Assembly: GCA_030432505.1 (NCBI GenBank)
Contig: JAUIHA010000074.1
Coordinates: forward strand, 1-5,196
Direction of reading: 5' to 3'
DNA length: 5,196 nucleotides
DNA from: a bacterium
GTDB lineage: Bacteria; Babelota; Babeliae; Babelales; RVW-14
Positions 1 through 5,196 of the stretch are shown one piece after another (within the stretch, counting starts at the first letter, position 1; each line of letters starts with the position of its first letter). The notes beneath the pieces are model-generated. The model was not told where the DNA came from, ran no database searches, and saw only the letters and a list, made by a program, of their open reading frames with translations. Position numbers and translations under genes: made by a program.

Positions 1-43
1 AAAAAAAAAAAAACTAGAAAAGACAATTAGCTCATAAAAGTGA

Positions 44-162
44 TCATTTGTGCAAAAAAGTAGGGTTGAGTTGCGTCATCAAATCGTCCTCGATCATCCG
101 TGCTCCGATGGAGCTGAGACGTGGATTTCCAATTTTGTTTTCAATCTTTCCTATTTTTACTT
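44..162 (-). pseudogene. Possible out-of-frame continuation of the short exported protein
   Basis: After the TAA at 163-165, the other reading frame is open without stops to TGA at 44-46. One extra A in the A6 run (166-171 on the plus strand, read as T6) would join the frames and extend the product from 131 to 171 residues. The added part begins IKVKIGKIENKIG, which keeps an alternating beta-like pattern, and ends DDLMTQLNPTFLHK. I do not recognise the end, and a 40-codon open stretch can arise by chance, so this is only a possible decayed or error-broken 3' part. Confidence 0.25.
62..124 (-). other. GC-rich foldable island in the AT-rich tail
   Basis: These 63 bases are 56 % GC, against about 18 % in 125-180 and 23 % in 1-61. 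On the minus strand CGTCTC (121-116) can pair with GAGGACG (91-85) around one bulged G, enclosing a perfect GCTCC-ATC-GGAGC hairpin (114-102). It could be a 3' UTR structure, a small RNA or the remnant of coding sequence. No tRNA or known RNA signature is seen. The rest of 1-162 is A/T-rich with no other supported feature; it begins with A13, which on the minus strand is a T13 tract. Confidence 0.25.
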
Positions 163-558
163 TTATTTTTTATTCTTATCTAAATTCAAATCGCCACGTA
201 AACAGATGGTGTTTCCACACGCATCAATTTTACCACCTTGTTCAATTTTTGTTTTTGAATCCAAACATACATCGGAAGCAAGACGTAACGTTCCTGTTTT
301 ATTAAGGTTAATTCTACCTTGAATTTTCCCTGCAATATCAAGCGTTGCGGATGCTTTTTCAGCAACCTCTAAACCTTTTTTCAAAACAGCAAAACCTTTA
401 ACGACATCACCATTTCTACATACAACTTTTTCCTCAAAATAACCGACGGTTGCCTTTAATTGAAAAGGTGCTGATAAAAATAATACCGCTAAGAAACCTC
501 CACAAGACCGTAACCTCCAAGCTCGACTACCCCCACCCAGAGATATTGCTATCTTCAT
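163..558 (-). CDS. Short exported protein, apparent truncated N-terminal module of the solenoid family
   Basis: This 131-residue frame starts with ATG at 558-556, preceded by AGAGAG six bases upstream. Residues about 1-36 look like a long signal peptide (basic residues 12-17, hydrophobic FLAVLFLSAPF at 22-32, possible cleavage after LKA), although the Gly/Arg-rich first 20 residues are unusual. Residues 40-65 (YFEEKVVCRNGDVVKGFAVL and following) form a small domain I cannot name. Residues 72-126 are beta-solenoid-like, and the stretch LRLASDVCLDSKTKI...KIDACGNTICL matches in pattern LSLSRNVDIPPARRIL...VTINGNGVTITF in the large upstream gene. The protein stops right after DKNKK at an A6 run, before any solenoid could form, so it may be a decayed or frameshifted paralogue. 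It is separated from the barrel gene by a terminator and is probably transcribed on its own. Function unknown. Confidence 0.65.
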   Translation of the reverse strand: MKIAISLGGGSRAWRLRSCGGFLAVLFLSAPFQLKATVGYFEEKVVCRNGDVVKGFAVLKKGLEVAEKASATLDIAGKIQGRINLNKTGTLRLASDVCLDSKTKIEQGGKIDACGNTICLRGDLNLDKNKK

Positions 559-564
559 TATATT

Positions 565-570
565 CTCTCT
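565..570 (-). promoter_or_regulatory. Ribosome binding site of the short exported protein
   Basis: AGAGAG lies six bases before the ATG at 558-556, within a purine-rich AAGAAAGAGAGAA leader. It is a moderate Shine-Dalgarno match and supports this start, which is otherwise chosen because it opens a signal-peptide-like N-terminus. Confidence 0.5.
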
Positions 571-577
571 TTCTTAA

Positions 578-607
578 ACTATCCCCTTTTTAAACAAACA
601 TTTTCAA
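578..607 (-). promoter_or_regulatory. Weak candidate sigma-70 promoter for the short exported protein
   Basis: On the minus strand TTGAAA (607-602) is followed after 18 bases by GATAGT (583-578), which matches four of six TATAAT positions. It sits between the terminator and the short gene, where a promoter would be expected if that gene is transcribed separately. The -10 is weak and the -35 overlaps the complementary flanks of the terminator, so this is tentative. Confidence 0.2.
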
Positions 608-610
608 AAG

Positions 611-645
611 TACAAAAGGAGTAGAGAGCATAGGGCCCTCTACTC
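611..645 (-). terminator. Rho-independent terminator after the barrel gene
   Basis: On the minus strand GAGTAGAGGGC, loop CCTAT, GCTCTCTACTC forms an 11-bp stem with one G-U pair (619-645), followed by CTTTTGTACTTTT. It starts 12 bases after the barrel gene's stop codon. The flanks TTTTCAA (646-652 on the minus strand) and TTGAAAA (601-607) are also complementary and could lengthen the structure. It should end the solenoid-barrel transcript and insulate the short downstream gene. Confidence 0.85.
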
Positions 646-657
646 TTGAAAATTTAC

Positions 658-2445
658 TTAAAACGAGTGATTCATGTTGACACGAAGACTAAACAACTTA
701 GGAACGTTACGCCCTGCAAAAGTGTAATCTGAACCTATACGAAGACGTGCACCTTTATCAAATTGGTAGCTGTATTCACCACCAACAGTGTGCGCAACTT
801 CATACGTGTTATCAACAAGTGGCTGTGTGTTCCAAATCTGTGTATCAACACCACTTACTGAGTCTCTGCTTTTAACTTTTAAGTCATAATATAAATCGAA
901 GAAGTCATCACGATAGATGAGCTTTTCAATCATGTTACCAACGCGAACATTGTAGCGCTCACCTGTCTGGATTTTCACTCTTGCAATATTGTCTGCAATG
1001 TTTCTGAATGGCGCTTCAAAGCGATCCACTGATAGCGCAGGGTCTGCCAAATTCGCTTTCCCCTCTAATTTCACACGATCACCAAAAGCAACGCTTTGAC
1101 CTAATTGAGTATTAAGTGTCTGCGCATTAGTTGTATCATTAGCAACATTCAAACGCCTTGGAGTACGTCTATCAACATGAGCTGTCCATGAACCTGAAGC
1201 CTGTAAAAGAATGTGTGGGTTAATGAGCTTGCTCTTATACATGACAATAGCAGCAAAACCACCAAATTCTACAAAGCCACCGTTCCCAATTTCAGGAGCC
1301 CAAAGTTTAGCTTCTGAACGTTTCTTAGCTGTTGGTACAAGTACACGGGCACCAAGCATCAAGTTCTCAAAACGGTGTGATTTAATATTTGCATGCATAT
1401 GCAAAGTAATATCACCAAGCCCAGCGGCACTACCACCAAGGTCAGTCATACCTTTTGCTTTGAGAATATCACTCATAAACTTGCCGGTATCTTGACCATA
1501 ACGACGCATAAAGGTGTTTGGTTCACTTGCTGCATTTAGAGCTAAAGCCCCATCTGCTAAGTCCATTTTCGCATGTAAACGATTTTTCTTATACACAATT
1601 GGCACTTGAATACCAAACACTATGTTTCGTTTCCAAATGTAACGTGATAAATCAAAATTCGTTGTCCAGTCTTCTGTTTCACCTAAAAAGTCAACCTGCT
1701 CATTTGCAAAGTAACCTAAATATGCATCAGCACCAGGAGTTGCAGCACCACCAAAATCATGTTGCGCAACTTTGGTATTGTCTGAAGCAACTAAATCACT
1801 CACTACCAGCAAGTCACGAACTCTAATTGGATTCTCCCCAAAGGTGAGTTTAGTAATATCGTGGTTATTACCTTCGTTAGAGTATGAGTCTGTCGCATAG
1901 TTGTATGTGAAACCAACATTAAGAAGGTGTTTGTTCGCAAGCATTGTTGCATATGTTGGCCATGCTGGTTGTTTGTAGCGAGAAGCATACTTACCAAGTT
2001 CATATTTTTGTTTCACTTTCTTAGCGCGAAACTCTTTCCAGCTTTTTTCTCCACGAACTTGATTCTGTATTCTTTTTTTCGCAGCCTCTTTTCTTCTTTG
2101 CTCTTTTTTAGCAATGGCCATTTCTTCCATCTTGTCAGCTTCAAGACGTTTTTTACGCTTTAAGCGACGTTGTTCTCTACGCTGTTTACGGCTCATTTCT
2201 TTTTTGAGCTTTTTACGTTTCATGCGCTCGTTTTTTCTGCTTTTTTTTCTTGTTTTCCACCAACGGCTGCGCTCTTTCCTTTTGCTTTTTCTCTTAGCTA
2301 AGACTTTATTGTCGCGTTTTCGTTCTTCACGATCCATCTTAGCTTGAAGCCTATCTAATAAACTCTCTCGCTTATCCCGAGCACTTATGCTAGCAACACT
2401 CATACATAATGCTGCCAGCAGTACGTGTCCTATCATTCTCTTCAT
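658..2445 (-). CDS. Outer-membrane beta-barrel protein with Lys/Arg-rich periplasmic N-terminal region
   Basis: This is a complete 595-residue frame. Residues 1-22 (MKR, then a hydrophobic stretch ending ASISA) form a signal peptide. Residues 23-159 hold about 62 Lys/Arg, with no Gly before 132 and no Pro before 160, so a long basic helix is likely. From about residue 170 the sequence changes to alternating amphipathic strands with aromatic girdle residues and short turns. It contains AGLGDITLHMHANI (341-354), then LMLGARVLVPTA (362-373) and EIGNGGFVEFGGF (385-397), and ends in VNMNHSF with a C-terminal Phe, the usual BAM recognition signature. The GLGD...LPT pattern recalls the Phenol_MetA_deg-like barrel superfamily, but I would not assign it there without a search. 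No POTRA domain is evident. The start at 2445 is preferred over the ATG nine bases later because it gives the signal peptide its positive N-region. The gene lies 14 bases after the solenoid gene and ahead of a terminator. Confidence 0.92.
   Translation of the reverse strand: MKRMIGHVLLAALCMSVASISARDKRESLLDRLQAKMDREERKRDNKVLAKRKSKRKERSRWWKTRKKSRKNERMKRKKLKKEMSRKQRREQRRLKRKKRLEADKMEEMAIAKKEQRRKEAAKKRIQNQVRGEKSWKEFRAKKVKQKYELGKYASRYKQPAWPTYATMLANKHLLNVGFTYNYATDSYSNEGNNHDITKLTFGENPIRVRDLLVVSDLVASDNTKVAQHDFGGAATPGADAYLGYFANEQVDFLGETEDWTTNFDLSRYIWKRNIVFGIQVPIVYKKNRLHAKMDLADGALALNAASEPNTFMRRYGQDTGKFMSDILKAKGMTDLGGSAAGLGDITLHMHANIKSHRFENLMLGARVLVPTAKKRSEAKLWAPEIGNGGFVEFGGFAAIVMYKSKLINPHILLQASGSWTAHVDRRTPRRLNVANDTTNAQTLNTQLGQSVAFGDRVKLEGKANLADPALSVDRFEAPFRNIADNIARVKIQTGERYNVRVGNMIEKLIYRDDFFDLYYDLKVKSRDSVSGVDTQIWNTQPLVDNTYEVAHTVGGEYSYQFDKGARLRIGSDYTFAGRNVPKLFSLRVNMNHSF
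1969..2379 (-). other. Highly basic, probably helical region of the barrel protein
   Basis: Residues 23-159 contain about 62 Lys/Arg in 137 positions. The core, residues 41-100, has 36 Lys/Arg in 60. Gly is absent before residue 132 and Pro before 160, which fits a long single alpha helix or coiled coil. After signal cleavage it would lie between inner and outer membrane, where it could contact acidic protein, lipopolysaccharide, nucleic acid or peptidoglycan. The DNA is mixed AAA/AAG/CGT codons, not a simple tandem repeat, so the composition appears selected. Confidence 0.8.
2380..2445 (-). other. Signal peptide of the barrel protein
   Basis: The first 22 residues have a basic start (MKRM), a hydrophobic core (VLLAALCMSVA) and a small-residue end (SISA), with cleavage predicted before RDKRES. 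Cys14 is preceded by Leu rather than Gly/Ala/Ser, so a lipoprotein signal is unlikely. This places the following basic region in the periplasm unless it is exported further. Confidence 0.75.
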
Positions 2446-2459
2446 ACTCCTTTCCCCTT
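2446..2459 (-). promoter_or_regulatory. Double Shine-Dalgarno in the 14-base gap before the barrel gene
   Basis: The gap between the solenoid stop and the barrel ATG holds two purine motifs: AAGGGG (2459-2454), eight bases before the ATG at 2445, and AAAGGAG (2453-2447), one base before that ATG but ten before a second in-frame ATG (Met4). Either start is possible. The first gives a better signal peptide (MKRM...). The tight spacing supports co-transcription and perhaps translational coupling. Confidence 0.7.
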
Positions 2460-5196
2460 TTAAATACTTAAGTTACCGTCTTGGTCAATAGTAAAGTTAT
2501 CACCGTCTCGTAATCCATTGATGATCACAACGTCTCTACCGTTTGCATCTGTAATCGTTTCATCACCACTGATAATATCATCAGCTTCAAGATCAATAAT
2601 ATGACCTTTAACTGTTCTGATTTTGCGTTCACCAGTAGGCGTTGTAAATTCGATAGATCCATTTGTTAAATTATCGTTAACTTGAATGAAGGTTCCAACA
2701 ATATCAAGAGCTCGAGCAGTTGGGTTGTTAACGAAAAGATTTGCTCTATTTTGAATCTGTGCCGCTTCAATACCTTGGTAGATACCGTCTGGGCTATCAG
2801 CCGCAGGACGTGCAACAAATTCAAAACATGCACCTGGTTGAGCAACAATGTTTAATCCTTCAGCTGTGAATGGCATAACTCGTTCAATCTTACGCCCTTC
2901 ATTTTCTACTTGGTTGAGGCCAAGAGTGATCTTACCATTTTCGCCTACAACAATGTGTGAATCATTTTCAAATGTAAATCCTTTGATGTCACCACGTTTA
3001 AGCGTATCACCAAGAGCACGTACAAGAGGAACTTCTGCTTTATCATTAAGTGATAATTCACCATTTAATATCTGCCATGATGAACCTGATTCGTTAATAA
3101 GTTCACCTGTCCCAAGGCCAGTTCTGATTGAGCTTCCTAGAGTTGGACGCCATTTACCATTTGCACCAAAGCGTAATACCATGTCGTCATCAGCTCGTGG
3201 CCACAAGTGAAGATGTCCACCTTCTGGTTCAAAGCAACCGTTCACAAGCATTTCACCAATACCAGTCATGTAAGCATCAGCAACAGCATCAACAACTGAC
3301 GATTTCACGCGGACTTTAACGCCTTCTCCAATCTTAAACTCAGGACGGCCAGAGATTGTACCATCTTCTGCTTGCTCGCCTTTAAAGTTGAAGACTACAT
3401 TGTCGCCAAGTTCTAGAACACCATTTCCTTCAAAGCAGATGATTGCGCCACTTTCAAGATCAAACTGTGTATTGTCTTCAAAGCGAAGTACTGGTTCATC
3501 GGCTACACCTGATTTAACAAATTCAAATACTGCTGTAGCACCCGGTGCAATTCGAAGGTTATCGTTAACCACAAATTTGCGAGTTACTCTGATAGTATTT
3601 GGTGCTCCAGTTGCATTATCAATGTTAATAAAATGACCTTCATCAGCCAATGTTACATCTTCATCATAAGATTGTGTCACAACCGCACCATTTCTTAATG
3701 CAGCGTTAAACGGCGTATCAGCATCAACACGGAAGTTTTCTACAACTGCACCATCAATCTCAACGTTATTTGCAACTGGTGTTTCAAATTTAACTTTACC
3801 ACGATAAGTAATGTCGTATACATCAGCGAGACTAAGAGCACGTGTCATATCGATAGCATCAAGATCTAAAGCTCTTGTGTTTTCAAAGTTAATATCACTT
3901 CCAAAACCTCTAAAGAGTTTGTTTTTCTTTCTGCGTTTTTTGGTTTTCTTCTTATTTTTCTTAACACGTTTTTTCTTAACTACTTTCTTAGCAGTTTTCT
4001 TTCTCTTACGTTTGCGATCACATAGTTTTGCATACGCACTCTTATACTTCATAGTGCGAGCAAATTCTGATCGTGCATGACGAACACCTGTTGTATCAAT
4101 TCCAAGACCAGTGATGCCTTGCTCAATAAGAGTAAATGCTGATGATGTTTGTTGGATTGGGTTTGTAAGAACTTCCAACGCTCGGACTTCTAAGAATGAG
4201 TTTGCTCCCGTAATAAATGCATTAACATTTTCATTCTTCACCGTTACTGAAGAGTTAAGGAATGTTAAACCCGCAAGGCGTGGCGCACCAGCTCCAAGTC
4301 CATCATCTGATGTAAGGAAAACACCTGGGTCACCAGCGAAAAGTATAAGTGGATTTCCAGGATTCACTCCCGCTCTTCTTCCATCTGTTGCAGAAGGTGT
4401 TGCTTCTAGAGCAAATCTAATACCAAGAAGACTAGCCGCCAAAGATCCTAGGAATGTAACAGAACCTGATAATCTTAAGGCATCATTGAAAAGTACTAAT
4501 TCATTACCTGAACCTTCAACGTCAAAGTTAAGCGGTGTATCTTGACGGATGTTCACAATAGAATCACCACCAAGAACAATAGATGAACCATCAGTACCCT
4601 GGATATTTGCAATACCATCAAGCTCAACATTTCTAAGAACCAAGCTACCGTTGTTCAAGTTAAAGAATACTTCGTCATCTTGAGGGTTTGTAGGTTCAAG
4701 ATTAAGCATTCTTCTACCATTCAAGCCTTCAACTTCAAGAACCTGTCCATTTTGAACCTCAAAGAGTCCCATATCAAAAGTAACGTTTTCAGCAAGTTCC
4801 AGCGTAGTATTTTCACCAAATACAACTTTCGCCTTAACAAATAAACCCGTGTCTGGATCAAAACGTTCTTGTAAGTCGAATGTAACATCAGTTACGTTGC
4901 TTAAGGTTACATTTTCGAACGTAAGTGTTATTCCTGGAGCAACTACAACTTGAGGATTATCTCCGTCAGCAAATGTAATGGTAACTCCATTACCATTGAT
5001 AGTTACATCTGTACTTTCTACAAGAATTCTGCGCGCTGGTGGAATATCAACATTTCTACTTAAAGAAAGGTCCTCTGTAATACCGTCAGTATTCGTCAAC
5101 TTACCTTCATCAGTATCAAGAAGCAGCTCAGTAGGTAGAAGCTCTTTTATAAATCCATCATCACCAATTGATAGATTTCCTGAGGCAATGTTTGAC
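2460..5196 (-). CDS. Large beta-solenoid-like exported/surface protein, 5' end outside window
   Basis: The frame is open from the right window edge to a TAA at 2460-2462, giving 911 complete codons; no start is visible. A TTG at 5097-5099 is internal, because the 32 upstream codons read as similar protein. I do not recognise a named family. Residues about 40-375 show short alternating beta strands with Asn/Gly turns (for example VTINGNGVTITF at 63-75), typical of right-handed beta-helix proteins. Residues 394-426 are a Lys/Arg block (25 of 33). Residues about 440-911 are again beta-rich, with dispersed internal repeats: TRALSL/ARALDI followed by KVKFETP/SIEFTTP, and NLRIAPGATAVFEFV resembling GLNIVAQPGACFEFV. 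No C-terminal barrel or sorting motif is visible, so it is not a classical autotransporter. The barrel gene follows after 14 bases, suggesting one operon and a partner relationship. Function is unknown; adhesin, surface-layer or effector roles are all possible. Gene reality is near certain, the fold likely, the role unproven. Confidence 0.9.
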   Translation of the reverse strand, partial: SNIASGNLSIGDDGFIKELLPTELLLDTDEGKLTNTDGITEDLSLSRNVDIPPARRILVESTDVTINGNGVTITFADGDNPQVVVAPGITLTFENVTLSNVTDVTFDLQERFDPDTGLFVKAKVVFGENTTLELAENVTFDMGLFEVQNGQVLEVEGLNGRRMLNLEPTNPQDDEVFFNLNNGSLVLRNVELDGIANIQGTDGSSIVLGGDSIVNIRQDTPLNFDVEGSGNELVLFNDALRLSGSVTFLGSLAASLLGIRFALEATPSATDGRRAGVNPGNPLILFAGDPGVFLTSDDGLGAGAPRLAGLTFLNSSVTVKNENVNAFITGANSFLEVRALEVLTNPIQQTSSAFTLIEQGITGLGIDTTGVRHARSEFARTMKYKSAYAKLCDRKRKRKKTAKKVVKKKRVKKNKKKTKKRRKKNKLFRGFGSDINFENTRALDLDAIDMTRALSLADVYDITYRGKVKFETPVANNVEIDGAVVENFRVDADTPFNAALRNGAVVTQSYDEDVTLADEGHFINIDNATGAPNTIRVTRKFVVNDNLRIAPGATAVFEFVKSGVADEPVLRFEDNTQFDLESGAIICFEGNGVLELGDNVVFNFKGEQAEDGTISGRPEFKIGEGVKVRVKSSVVDAVADAYMTGIGEMLVNGCFEPEGGHLHLWPRADDDMVLRFGANGKWRPTLGSSIRTGLGTGELINESGSSWQILNGELSLNDKAEVPLVRALGDTLKRGDIKGFTFENDSHIVVGENGKITLGLNQVENEGRKIERVMPFTAEGLNIVAQPGACFEFVARPAADSPDGIYQGIEAAQIQNRANLFVNNPTARALDIVGTFIQVNDNLTNGSIEFTTPTGERKIRTVKGHIIDLEADDIISGDETITDANGRDVVIINGLRDGDNFTIDQDGNLSI
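3918..4016 (-). other. Lys/Arg block splitting the beta-solenoid protein
   Basis: Thirty-three residues, beginning RKRKRKKTAKK and ending KKRRKKNK, carry 25 Lys/Arg and no acidic residue, Gly or Pro. They sit inside an otherwise Asp/Glu-rich beta protein, between a preceding likely helical stretch (SAYAKLCD) and a following FRGFG turn. The substring KKKRV resembles a monopartite nuclear localisation signal, but simple electrostatic binding is at least as likely. Confidence 0.85.

Noticed and set aside
62..124. tRNA or integron attC site
   Set aside because: No T-loop GTTCRANNC or cloverleaf arms are found, and a GTTGAGT-like core lacks its RYYYAAC partner.
48..322. Plus-strand frames over the tail and end of the short gene
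   Set aside because: They are Phe/Ser/His-rich antisense translations of AT-rich DNA and of a better minus-strand frame, with no domain or convincing ribosome binding site.
1927..2347. Plus-strand frames rich in Phe/Leu/Arg opposite the basic region
   Set aside because: They are the complement of Lys/Arg codons, which always reads as Phe/Leu/Ser-rich hydrophobic-looking sequence. They are not membrane proteins.
2400..2410. Lipoprotein signal at Cys14 of the barrel protein
   Set aside because: The residue before Cys is Leu, not Gly/Ala/Ser, and a normal cleavage site follows at SISA.
5097..5099. TTG as the start of the solenoid gene
   Set aside because: The frame stays open upstream to the window edge and reads as similar protein (SGNLSIGDDGFIKELL), no signal peptide follows the TTG, and no good Shine-Dalgarno precedes it.
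2460..5196. Chlamydial polymorphic membrane protein
   Set aside because: FxxN-like strings occur (FENV, FENT, FEND), but paired GGA(I/L/V) repeats and a C-terminal autotransporter barrel are absent.

Overview
The window most likely comes from a Gram-negative, host-associated bacterium with a moderately AT-rich genome. My best guess is candidate phylum Dependentiae (TM6) or a similar poorly characterised intracellular lineage. This rests on protein style only: exported low-identity beta-solenoid proteins next to outer-membrane barrels. No taxonomic marker is present, so the assignment is tentative. All three supported genes lie on the minus strand; plus-strand reading frames look like shadows of them.

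Layout in the direction of transcription (right to left). (1) 5196-2460: the 3' part, 911 visible residues, of a large repetitive beta-solenoid-like surface or exported protein whose 5' end lies beyond the window. Its two beta-rich halves are separated by a block in which 25 of 33 residues are Lys/Arg. (2) 2445-658: after only 14 bases, a 595-residue protein with a signal peptide, a very basic and probably helical region of about 137 residues, and a C-terminal outer-membrane beta-barrel ending in Phe. (3) 645-611: a convincing rho-independent terminator that closes this pair. (4) 558-163: a short 131-residue exported protein. Its end resembles the start of the beta-solenoid in gene 1, and it stops at an A6 run, so it may be a truncated or frameshifted paralogue. 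(5) 162-1: an AT-rich tail containing a 63-base, 56 % GC island that can fold, ending in an A13 tract (T13 on the coding strand).

The most interesting reading is that genes 1 and 2 form a co-transcribed pair: a large, generally acidic beta-solenoid partner and an outer-membrane barrel with a highly cationic periplasmic extension. The barrel could anchor, export or display the solenoid protein, in a way reminiscent of two-partner secretion but without recognisable POTRA domains. This is inference; neither family is one I can name with confidence.
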